41,826 nucleotides of DNA, taken from Bacteroidales bacterium (GTDB lineage: Bacteria; Bacteroidota; Bacteroidia; Bacteroidales; Tenuifilaceae). The notes under the pieces are model-generated. The model searched no databases, was not told the DNA's origin, and saw only the letters and a list, made by a program, of their open reading frames with translations. Location of the stretch: the NCBI GenBank assembly GCA_013376985.1, contig JACABB010000032.1:1-41826 (forward strand), in the 5' to 3' direction. Shown piece after piece: positions 24,571 to 33,100 of the stretch (positions are counted from its first letter, which is position 1; every line of letters begins with the position of its first letter). The position numbers were made by a program, and so were the translations under genes.

Positions 24571-25953
24571 ATGGAAGATATTTTTCAAGGTTATAAAGGC
24601 AAAGCGCTTGAGGTGCTTAAAAAATATAATGTTCGTGTTTGGGGTAAAGCGGTTATCGATACTACTCGTGGTGAATTTAAAGGAACTGTCCTTCCCCGTG
24701 CTGAGAACGACGACGATAAGCATATCGTACTAAAGATTGAGACTGGGTATAACATTGGTATCGATATCGTTACAATTAAGGGAATGAAAGAGATGGGTTA
24801 CTTTAAAGCCACCTATAAGATTCCTGAAAAAGAGTTTCCAGTTACTCCAAACTTACCTAAAGTTAAACTTTTAGGAACTGGCGGTACAATCGCATCACGC
24901 CTTGATTATAGAACAGGTGCTGTTATCCCTGCATTCTCTCCTGGAGAACTTTATGGAGCAGTTCCTGAACTTGCAGATATCTGCAACCTGACAACCGAGA
25001 AACTTTTCGCTGTATTCAGCGAGAATATGGGTCCTGAGCAGTACAAGGCATTGGCAATTGCTATTGGAAAAGAGATTGAAAACGGTATTGATGGTATTAT
25101 TATTGGACATGGAACAGATACCCTAAGCCATACCGCAGCAGCACTTACCTTCATGGTGCAAAATTCACCTGTTCCAATTGTACTAGTTGGTTCACAACGT
25201 AGCTCCGACCGACCAAGTAGCGATGCCGCTTTAAACCTAATGCATGCAACAACCGCAGCGGGTCATTCAGACATTGCAGAGGTTATGGTTTGCATGTTTG
25301 GACCAACTTCGGATGAATACGGATTTTTGCATCGAGGAACACGTGTACGTAAGATGCACTCCTCTTATCGTAGTACATTCCGTACCATTAGCGATACTCC
25401 CCTTGCAACGGTTAGCCGTAGCGGCGTAAAACCGATAAAAGAGGATTACAACCATCGCCGTAAGGATAGAAAGGTTAAGATTCTTCCATACTTTGAGGAG
25501 AAAGTAACGATTGTTTACTACTACCCAAATATGCAGCCCGATATTATTGATGCACTGGTTGACAATGGCTATAAAGGGATTATAATTGCTGGTACTGGGC
25601 TTGGGCATATTAACAAACCACTTTACCCTGCAATAGAGCGAGCATATAAGAAAGGTGTACATATTTACATGACAGTTCAAACCCTTTGGGGATTTGTTCA
25701 CATGTATGTATATGATACAGGTCGCGATTTGATGGCTAAAGGGATTATTCCTGCTGAAAACATGCTTCCCGAAACTGCTTATATCAAACTGGGTTGGGCA
25801 CTAGGTCAAACCAACGATCGTGAGGAGGTAAAGCGGTTAATGCTTACCCCAATTAACGATGAAATTACCCCAAGGGAGCCATATAATGGATATTTGATTT
25901 ACCAAGGCGGCGTTCCAGAGGTGGAATCGTTTATTAGGAGATTTAGGAAGTAA
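24571..25953 (+). CDS. gatD: Glu-tRNA(Gln) amidotransferase subunit D (archaeal type)
   Basis: A 460-aa glutaminase subunit that supplies ammonia to GatE. The N-terminal ~90 residues form the GatD-specific small beta domain (VRVWGKAVIDTTRGEFKGTVLP, DIVTIKGMKEMGYF), which is absent from ordinary asparaginases. The L-asparaginase-like domain follows: LGTGGTIASRLDYRTGAV with T103, HGTDTLSHTAAAL with T182 and D183, and RKMHSSYRSTFRT with K261. Spacing and identity match the catalytic Thr/Thr/Asp/Lys set of archaeal GatD. It sits 30 bp after gatE with no terminator between, so the subunits are co-expressed; a terminator follows. An ordinary type I asparaginase is ruled out by the N-terminal domain and the gatE neighbour. 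Confidence 0.93.
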   Translation: MEDIFQGYKGKALEVLKKYNVRVWGKAVIDTTRGEFKGTVLPRAENDDDKHIVLKIETGYNIGIDIVTIKGMKEMGYFKATYKIPEKEFPVTPNLPKVKLLGTGGTIASRLDYRTGAVIPAFSPGELYGAVPELADICNLTTEKLFAVFSENMGPEQYKALAIAIGKEIENGIDGIIIGHGTDTLSHTAAALTFMVQNSPVPIVLVGSQRSSDRPSSDAALNLMHATTAAGHSDIAEVMVCMFGPTSDEYGFLHRGTRVRKMHSSYRSTFRTISDTPLATVSRSGVKPIKEDYNHRRKDRKVKILPYFEEKVTIVYYYPNMQPDIIDALVDNGYKGIIIAGTGLGHINKPLYPAIERAYKKGVHIYMTVQTLWGFVHMYVYDTGRDLMAKGIIPAENMLPETAYIKLGWALGQTNDREEVKRLMLTPINDEITPREPYNGYLIYQGGVPEVESFIRRFRK

Positions 25954-25988
25954 CTTTTGATTTACAATTATTAGACTATAGTATACTC

Positions 25989-26018
25989 AATAAGGCTGCC
26001 CTTTTGGACAGCCTTATT
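25989..26018 (+). terminator. Terminator after gatED
   Basis: A perfect 10-bp stem, AATAAGGCTG (25989-25998) and CAGCCTTATT (26009-26018), with a 10-nt loop; the A/T ends of the stem allow bidirectional use. Confidence 0.75.
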
Positions 26019-26581
26019 AAATTCCTTCGTTAGGCTTAGGCTCCCGCTTATCAGCGAAGCAAGTTGTGTCTGAGGTTTTTCCCCGTTTACCTTTTTTGTG
26101 GTTTCTATTGCGAATTCAATGTTTTAGCGAACGGAGGCAAACTCTGCTAGGTTCTTCGAACTCTATCAGGTTATCATTCTAAGCATGACCTTTCAGAATC
26201 GATAGTATCTGAAAGAGTCTGAATAATGATTGCTTTTACAATGGTTAGTAGTCTTTCTGGTTTTGATCTCAGGCGCAGCCTGCAGCACCAGAACGACGCA
26301 GGTGCGCTTCGCAAACCTGCGCCGAACCTACTCATTTTTGGTTATTATAGCCTCTGTTTAACGGAGGGAAAATTTTGGGAAAGGAGATTCACCCACAAAC
26401 CTTTGTGGTTTGAAAATACTAACAGTCTTATCTTTTTTATAATTTACCTGCCAAAGGCAGGTGTAGCCTGCTATTAATAAACCGAGTCTGAACGGTGGTT
26501 TCTGTTATTTTGAATTGGTGCGGTCAAAGACCGCTGTTTAAGAACGATGAAGTCGTAGACTTCGGACGGGAAGGGGGTACG
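26019..26581. repeat. Hairpin-dense intergenic region between convergent genes
   Basis: No credible gene is seen. At least five separate perfect short palindromes are present: CTTTCAGA/TCTGAAAG (26190-26215), CGCAGGT/ACCTGCG (26297-26321), ACCTGCC-AAA-GGCAGGT (26446-26462), CGGTC-AAA-GACCG (26521-26533) and GAAGTC-GTA-GACTTC (26549-26563). Open frames at 26226-26477 and 26495-26872 read through these and are not supported. Confidence 0.65.
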
Positions 26582-26627
26582 AATAACAAGAGGGTGTCTC
26601 GGACTTTTGAGACACCCTCTTGTTATT
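26582..26627. terminator. Strong bidirectional terminator hairpin
   Basis: Perfect 19-bp stem, 26582-26600 (AATAACAAGAGGGTGTCTC) with 26609-26627, and an 8-nt loop. On the minus strand it begins at the stop codon of the C_GCAxxG gene and closes that operon. Confidence 0.85.
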
Positions 26628-27078
26628 ATATTTCCTTGTTGTTTTCAAATATCCCATCAAGTATCTCAGCGGATGTTTTAATGGCATTTGTGCAAACTTT
26701 ATCGAACAGGTTGTTGCTAATGGCATGGTCGATGCCTTCCTGTGTGCTAATGTCAACATTTAGCAATTTATTACAAACGGTTGAGCCGCATTTACTTTCA
26801 AAAGTTGTCAAATATTCTTTGGTAAGTTTATACAACTGCTCTTTTGACAGTTCCTCGCTTGGGTTTGAATGACCATACTTTAAACCAATTGCCATTACAG
26901 CACCTGACACTGCTCCGCAAACCTCACCTTTGAATGCTATTCCCGCTTCGAATCCTGCTGCAAGCCTTGCAGAATCCTCGGGGTTTTTAAAGTATTCTTT
27001 ACCAAATGGCATTAGTATTGATTGAGCACAACTATTTCCACTCTTAAAAAGTGATAATGATTCGTCCACCTTTTTCAT
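26626..27078 (-). CDS. C_GCAxxG_C_C family protein (probable redox/metal-binding)
   Basis: A 150-aa protein of the C_GCAxxG_C_C family (named after its Cys pattern). Seen: NSCAQSIL near residue 17, KGEVCGAVSGAVMAIGL (the CGA..GA core) near residues 51-67, CGSTVCNKLLNVDI near residues 95-108, and VCTNAIKTSAEIL near the C-terminus. The family is thought to bind metal or act in redox reactions; its function is not settled. It has no signal peptide. It is the last gene of the minus-strand operon (24-bp gap from the radical SAM gene), and its stop codon touches the terminator stem. Confidence 0.88.
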   Translation of the reverse strand: MKKVDESLSLFKSGNSCAQSILMPFGKEYFKNPEDSARLAAGFEAGIAFKGEVCGAVSGAVMAIGLKYGHSNPSEELSKEQLYKLTKEYLTTFESKCGSTVCNKLLNVDISTQEGIDHAISNNLFDKVCTNAIKTSAEILDGIFENNKEI

Positions 27079-27102
27079 AATATTTTATGGATTAATTATT
27101 AA

Positions 27103-28026
27103 TTAATTTTCTGGATAGTAGCCTGCTTCTGCTAGCATTTGCCACGCCATTGTTGGTGAAAATCCACGACCCTCTTTTGTATCTGAATGAGTATCTCTAG
27201 GGTTTGCACCAACTTCAGCGTATAGCTGATTTACACCTGCTAATAAACTCATCTGGGTTGGTTCGTGAACATTCATCGAACGGGATGGCTTAATTACTAG
27301 ATTAGTCACCGCCACAATTTTGGTCAGCTCCATAGCATTTATCTGACCATTGCTGAATAATGGAGTTCCAGGAACTGGAATTCTGCGCATGACAGCCATT
27401 GCATCTATCGGGAATTGCTTTGAAAAATAAATTAAATCTAAAATTTCATCATAGCTATGCTCTGGGCCAACAGGTTCTATGCAATAGTAAAGCTCAAGCC
27501 CTGCATTTAGAATATTCTCAATGGTTTTTTCCCGTATTTCTGGTTTTATCAAAGTATCAATACCCTCTCTGAAACGCTTGATATGGTAAGCTCCAGTAAT
27601 TCCAATCGCTTTGAACTCTTTAGCGGTTTCAAGGTCGAAATCTCCGATATTCGCAACAAAACGAACACTATCAGGCAAGTGCTTTCTCACTTTTGCTGAA
27701 ATCTCTATGAATTTTTTTATCGGATAATCGGCAGTTGTCATCAGAAAGAAGTCATTCATTCCTTCTTTTAGTAGAGATTGTACTCCTGTGATTATTTCAT
27801 CTGCGCCTATCTGCCATTTTCCTTCCACCGAATAGTGGGATGAACCCAAAGAACAAAATCCGCAGTTCTTAGAACAAGGTTCAGCATTCATACCAATTTG
27901 AGCAAAAACAAATCCTTTACTGCCGAATTGTTTTCTGCTTTGTTGATTAGAACGACTAATAAGTTTATAGAAATCGTCAGATGTTGTATCCGTCTTAAGT
28001 AAGTTTAAAGCTTCTTCTCTTTGCAT
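27103..28026 (-). CDS. BioB-like radical SAM protein
   Basis: A 307-aa radical SAM enzyme. The cluster motif CSKNCGFC has ligands C51, C55 and C58 (CX3CX2C). The barrel then shows FFLMTTADYPIKKFIEIS, RFVANIGDFDLE, GITGAYHIKRFREG, YYCIEPVGPEHSYDEI and AVMRRIPVPGTPLF. The C-terminal BATS-like region (NVHEPTQMSLLAGVNQLYAEVGANPRDT) is related to biotin synthase and to HmdB/PylB-like proteins. Typical BioB length and neighbours are missing, so biotin synthesis is unlikely. It sits between the G3E GTPase (41 bp upstream) and C_GCAxxG genes. It probably makes or alters a cofactor handled by that operon; the substrate is unknown. Confidence 0.87.
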   Translation of the reverse strand: MQREEALNLLKTDTTSDDFYKLISRSNQQSRKQFGSKGFVFAQIGMNAEPCSKNCGFCSLGSSHYSVEGKWQIGADEIITGVQSLLKEGMNDFFLMTTADYPIKKFIEISAKVRKHLPDSVRFVANIGDFDLETAKEFKAIGITGAYHIKRFREGIDTLIKPEIREKTIENILNAGLELYYCIEPVGPEHSYDEILDLIYFSKQFPIDAMAVMRRIPVPGTPLFSNGQINAMELTKIVAVTNLVIKPSRSMNVHEPTQMSLLAGVNQLYAEVGANPRDTHSDTKEGRGFSPTMAWQMLAEAGYYPEN

Positions 28027-28067
28027 AGTATTTAAGATTTAATAGAAATTATTAGGAGCAATATGTT

Positions 28068-29150
28068 TTAAACTAATCGATGGGTTGGGTTCGGAAATCC
28101 TGGCTGAAAGTACGAAAGATGCTTTTCATAAATCGTTACCCCATTTTGTGATTTTAACTGGTTCAGCAAATCGATGAATATTTTTCGTAGCACATCGGGT
28201 GTGGTTTGTATTCGGGCATTAACGAGTAGGTCAACCGTATTCGTTTTTTCAAGTTTCAAAGAGTTGGGAGTATCTTTCTCTAAAATGGTCGTATAACTCA
28301 GTTTATGAAATTGACCATTGAATGAGAGAAAGAATTTCAGATGTCCAATGGGTAGGTTTTTAGCCGTTACCTCAGCTGTTAACTTTTTAATGAACTCAAA
28401 AACGAGTTCAACCGATGAACCATTCGTAGAGGTTATTTCAATCTCCTCATCAAGCCAAGCAAGGTTAGCTTCACCAGCACCATACTTGTTATAGTCAACA
28501 TCTATCGATTTGTGCTCTTTTAAGCTTTGAACTTTGCTGATATTCTCAACCCAATTACTCACGGAATCGCTATTGAGTGAGTTTTGGAAGAGCAATTGCT
28601 TGAAGGGGAAAGTATCTTTAGCCATTTTCTTTAGCTTTGCAAACTCATCTGGTGTTAGCAAGTCCACCTTATTGACTATTAAAATTTCAGCCTCCTCAAT
28701 CTGCTTTTCCCAGATGTAGTTTGTCTCCATGCTAAACGGTAATGTATTACCCAGTAAATGCATGAGTAGAAGCTGTGAATCAACAAAACTTGAAAACGTA
28801 ACCTGTTCAATATCCGATTCTCTGTATTTCAGCAAGGGTTTTAATACCGTTGCAATCAGGTCTGTGCAAGAGCCAACCGTTTCAGCGAAGATTACCGATG
28901 GGTTGAAGTTCTCCTTTAGCGTGTTGATTTGAGAATCGAGCTGGTTATAGTTACAGCAGAAACAACCTCCTGTAACCTCGGTAAATGGAATGTTGGATTG
29001 TTGAATGAACCGACTATCGACAAGGTAATCCCCTTGGTCGTTTGTAATCACTGATGTTTTTTCATTCTTGTCGGTTAATAATTTACTGGCATTCGCAATG
29101 GCAGTGGTTTTTCCGCTACCCAAGAAACCTCCTACTAAGTGTATTTTCAT
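28068..29150 (-). CDS. COG0523 G3E-family GTPase (CobW-like metallochaperone)
   Basis: A 360-aa SIMIBI-class GTPase. The P-loop GGFLGSGKTT is at residues 7-16, the metal-binding signature GGCFCCNY is near residues 61-68 (CXCC), and the NKVD base-specificity motif is in EILIVNKVDLL. The C-terminal CobW-like domain contains LPIGHLKFFLSFNGQFHKLSY. Characterised relatives insert or deliver Zn, Co, Ni or Fe to client proteins. The client here could be one of the two operon neighbours downstream. It lies 46 bp after the arsR-like gene. Confidence 0.9.
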   Translation of the reverse strand: MKIHLVGGFLGSGKTTAIANASKLLTDKNEKTSVITNDQGDYLVDSRFIQQSNIPFTEVTGGCFCCNYNQLDSQINTLKENFNPSVIFAETVGSCTDLIATVLKPLLKYRESDIEQVTFSSFVDSQLLLMHLLGNTLPFSMETNYIWEKQIEEAEILIVNKVDLLTPDEFAKLKKMAKDTFPFKQLLFQNSLNSDSVSNWVENISKVQSLKEHKSIDVDYNKYGAGEANLAWLDEEIEITSTNGSSVELVFEFIKKLTAEVTAKNLPIGHLKFFLSFNGQFHKLSYTTILEKDTPNSLKLEKTNTVDLLVNARIQTTPDVLRKIFIDLLNQLKSQNGVTIYEKHLSYFQPGFPNPTHRLV

Positions 29151-29196
29151 ATTAATGTAGCTAAAATTATTTCATTAGAATTTGAATTTATACTTC

Positions 29197-29559
29197 TTAG
29201 ACCTCACTGATTTTATACGAATTATATTCGCAGCAAAAGCCCTTTGGAAGTTCCATGTCACATGAAAACTGAGAAAGAATAATATTCATCTCTCTAATTT
29301 TATCAGGAACTAAGCAATAGAGAATCTTCCCATCCTTTTCGTGACCCTCAATCAACCCCGCATTTTTTAGTTCATTCATGTGTTGGTTAAGAGTTGTCCT
29401 TGTTAGCGGAAACATTTCCGATAAATCACCCGAAAGGCATATTCGTGTTTGAGCCAAATATTTCAAAATTTGCAAGCGTGCAGGATGTGCAAGTGCCTTA
29501 AAAAGGTTTGCTCTTACCTGCGATTCTTGTTCGAATAGTTCCTTTTTTGCCAAAACCAT
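29197..29559 (-). CDS. ArsR-family metal-responsive-type transcriptional regulator
   Basis: A 120-aa winged-helix repressor. The start at 29559 (MVLAKKELFEQESQVRANLF) is preferred; an upstream ATG at 29595 would lie within the putative operator. The core is FKALAHPARLQILKYLAQTRICLSGDLSEMFPLTRTTLNQHMNELKNAGLIEGHEKDGKILYCLV. Cys residues occur in RICLSGD (before the recognition helix), in LYCLV, and in the C-terminal FSCDMELPKGFCCEYN, offering a site for a thiophilic metal or metalloid. It is the first gene of the four-gene operon and most likely its autoregulator. The inducer is unknown. Confidence 0.9.
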   Translation of the reverse strand: MVLAKKELFEQESQVRANLFKALAHPARLQILKYLAQTRICLSGDLSEMFPLTRTTLNQHMNELKNAGLIEGHEKDGKILYCLVPDKIREMNIILSQFSCDMELPKGFCCEYNSYKISEV

Positions 29560-29575
29560 CTTATTATATTTTTTT

Positions 29576-29595
29576 TTGACGTAAACATACATCAA
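29576..29595. promoter_or_regulatory. Putative ArsR operator palindrome
   Basis: TTGACGTAAACATACATCAA is a hyphenated palindrome (TTGA-Y-GTA-N4-TAC-R-TCAA) located 17 bp before the preferred start of the regulator gene. On the minus strand it contains TATGTTTA, close to the TAnnTTTG box, so repressor binding would block the promoter. Confidence 0.6.
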
Positions 29596-30165
29596 TAGTT
29601 TAAAAGTTGTGTAAGCAATACGTTAAAATATTCTTGCATGTGAAGAAAAAAGGAGAAAATAGATCAACAATTCTTATGCTTTCATAATCGAAGGCATTGT
29701 AATAAACATATCCCCAACTATAAATTCATTATGAGAAATAGATTTGATTATTCTAACAATTATATATCATGATCAGGTAGCTTTGCTACAGTTATACTTA
29801 TTCCATTCCGCTTAAATCATTACTAAATACATGCGGGGAAAGGGCTGACACACTCTGTTTTTACTAGTATGGCTGGTGAACTTTCTGACAAATGTCGGAT
29901 TTTTGTTTTTTATTTATAGCATCAATTGAACGGGTAATCCAAACTTTAATACTCTATCTTCTTTAGGATAACATATACTTCAATTAAAATAGATTATGTC
30001 ATAAAACAACATCTCACAAAAACCAATTAAATATTGAATTCTTTGATAGATAAAATCCTATTTTATTGCTTAAAATAATTCTAAACAATTATTATAATGA
30101 TAAAATATCGTTATTTTTTAATATTACGCTTTATAAATTAACCTATACACTAATTAATTTAACCT
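29596..30165. other. 570-bp divergent intergenic region
   Basis: An AT-rich region between the arsR-like gene (minus) and the C25 protease gene (plus). No gene, known riboswitch or clear repeat was recognised. A slightly GC-richer patch at about 29830-29910 (GCGGGGAAAGGGCTGACACA...) stands out from its surroundings but could not be assigned. Confidence 0.5.
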
Positions 30166-33100
30166 ATGAAAAAAATCTTTACTTCATGTCTTATTGTTAT
30201 GCTTTATTTTTCTGCTATAGCACAGCAAACAAATTGGCAGTACTTAGGGCAACAAAAAAAAGCGACGGCTGGATTTGAACTAGTCAAATCAAGTCAGTCA
30301 GAAATCGTTGTAAAATTCTCCCAAAGCGCCTATGGTTTACAAAGTGTAAATACAGCCAAAGGCAACGCTTTTGTTGTTTTATCCTACAAAGGAGCGCAAA
30401 TTCAAAAGAAGGGTGCTCCTGATTTAGGTAAGAATACTCAATCGGTCATTGTTCCTGACAGGGATGCTATGGCAATTGAGGTTGTTAACTCAAAATTCAC
30501 TGAGGTGGATAATATTGATATTGCCCCATCAAAAGGTGTAATATCTAGGAGTATAAATCCTAATGACATCCCCTACGAATATGGTATTGAGTATCAAACA
30601 AACGCTTTCTTCCCAGGTGATATTGCAACTCTAGGTGATCCTTACATTATTAGAGATTTCCGTGGCCAGACAATTATTATGCAGCCATATCAATACAATC
30701 CAGTTACAAAGAAACTACGCATTTATAGTGAAATTACCGTTAAAGTTATTTCCACTGGAAAAGAAGGTAAAAATACATTGATTAGACAAAAAGCTTTGAC
30801 CCAATTAGATTCTGGTTTTGAATCAATTTACTCTAACCATTTCTTAAACTTTACTGCAAGCAAGTATACTCCCCTAAGCGAAGCTAGCAAAAAGATGCTT
30901 ATTATTTGCTACGATAGCTACGCAAGCGCAGTACAACCACTTGTTACATGGAAAAACTCAATTGGTTTCACAACTACATTGGTTAACTACTCAACAATTG
31001 GCAGCGCGGCTGCTCTTAAAACATACGTACAGAACTTCTACAACACCAACGGGTTAACATATCTGCTAATAGTTGGTGATAATGCACAAGTTCCAACCTC
31101 AAGTACTTCAGCAGGTGATTCAGATAATAACTATGGTTATACTGTTGGCACCGATCATTACCTAGATATTTTTGTTGGTCGTTTCTCTGCCGAAAGCGCA
31201 GCACAAGTTACAACACAGGTAAATAAAACTTTATACTATGAAAGAGATATGCTATCAACCGCAACTAACCTTACAAAAGGTGTAGGAATTGCATCAAATG
31301 AAGGTGGTAGCGGTGGCGATAACGGCGAGAGCGATGAGCAACACATGAATAATATTAAAACCGATTTAACCAACTATGGTTATACAATTACAGATTGCTA
31401 TCAGAATGGTGGTTCAGCATCGCAACTCACAAGCTTAATTAATACAGGAACTGGCATCATTAACTATGTTGGTCATGGCAGCGAAACTAGTTGGGCCTCG
31501 ATGGTTTACACCAGTACAGATGTTGCAGCGTTAACCAACACCAATAAATACCCATTTATTATCTCTGTAGCTTGCGTTGTTGGTAACTTCAAATCAACTA
31601 CATGCTTTGCCGAAACTTGGCTACGTAGCACAGATGCAAGCAGTAACCCTGTTGGTGCTATCGCATTCTGCGGATCAACAATCAACCAATCATGGGCATC
31701 ACCAATGTTAGCTCAGGATGAAATGAATGATCTATTAATTGCAAACTCATATAAATCATATGGAGGAATGTTTGTAAATGGTATGTTCAAAATGATTGAT
31801 GGTTATGGTACAGACGGTGAAAATATGGCTGATACATGGACTGTATTCGGTGATCCATCATTATACACAAGAACACCTGGACATCTAAATGGCCCAACAG
31901 CTAGTAGCGACACTCAGGCTCCAACCGCTCCAACCAATTTGGCATCTTCAAATGTAGCCCAAACAACTTTAACTCTATCTTGGACAGCATCAACCGATAA
32001 CGTAGGTGTTACAGGATATGATGTTTATAAAAATGGCTCATTCTTAGCAACCTCAACCACTACAACTTACAATGTTACTGGTTTAACAGCAGGTACAAGC
32101 TATTCTTTCTATGTTAAAGCTAAAGATGCCGCAGGAAATGCTTCTGCTGCTAGCAATACAGTAAACGTTACAACTCTTAATCCAACTTCATTAACACTTC
32201 CTGTTACTGAAAACTTTGCAGCCTCAACATTACCAACAGGTTGGACAACCCAAAATACTGGAACAGGTGTAACTGAGCGTTGGAGTATGTCAAATACAGC
32301 AAATGCTGGTGGTGCTGCTTATGAGTTGATGTGTACTTACCAACAGGTTAATCCAGTAACAACTAGGATAATTACTCCTCCAGTTAATACAGTTGGTGTT
32401 AGTTCAGTTACCTTCTCATTTAAGCACATGTTAAATGCTTATGCTGCTGGAGTTACTTTGAGTTTACAAACTTCAAATGATAAATCAACTTGGACAAATA
32501 CAAGCTGGTCTGTTGCTACAACAGCAACTGATATTGCTGCAACTACCGTTAGCGTACCTGTAACAACCAATCTCAATTCAAATACAACCTATTTTGCTCT
32601 AGTAGCTACAGGTGACTTGTATCAGATTGACTACTGGTATGTTGATAATATTTCAATTACTACAGGAGGTTCAACCACAATCCCAACCGTTACAACTACT
32701 GCGGCATCAAGCATAACCTCAAGTTCTGCAACAAGTGGTGGTAATGTAACTGCCGATGGTGGTGCTACAGTTACCGAAAGGGGTATATGCTATGCAACCA
32801 CAGCTAACCCAACAACTGCAAATAGTAAAGTTACAAGTGGTACTGGAACAGGAACATTTACCGCAAATATGACTGGTCTGGCTGCCAATACTCTTTACTA
32901 TGTAAGAGCATATGCAATCAATTCAAACGGAACTGCTTACGGTACACAAGTATCTTTCACAACACTAACTGGAGGCGGTGGATCAACAGTTATAATTGGT
33001 ACTGGGACTGCAACACAGGGTTACCCACTTAGCTGCTACTATGGCTATGAGAGAAGTGCATCACTTTACACCGTAGCTGAAGTTGGTGCAGCAGGTATAA

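Noticed and set aside
24571-25953. Calling GatD an ordinary L-asparaginase
   Set aside because: It has the GatD-specific N-terminal domain and lies directly behind gatE.
26226-26872. Plus-strand frames between gatD and the opposite operon
   Set aside because: One passes through the hairpin array and the other is antisense to the C_GCAxxG gene; neither resembles a protein family.
27103-28026. Calling the BioB-like protein biotin synthase
   Set aside because: No biotin genes are adjacent, the context is metal-related, and several BioB signature positions cannot be confirmed.
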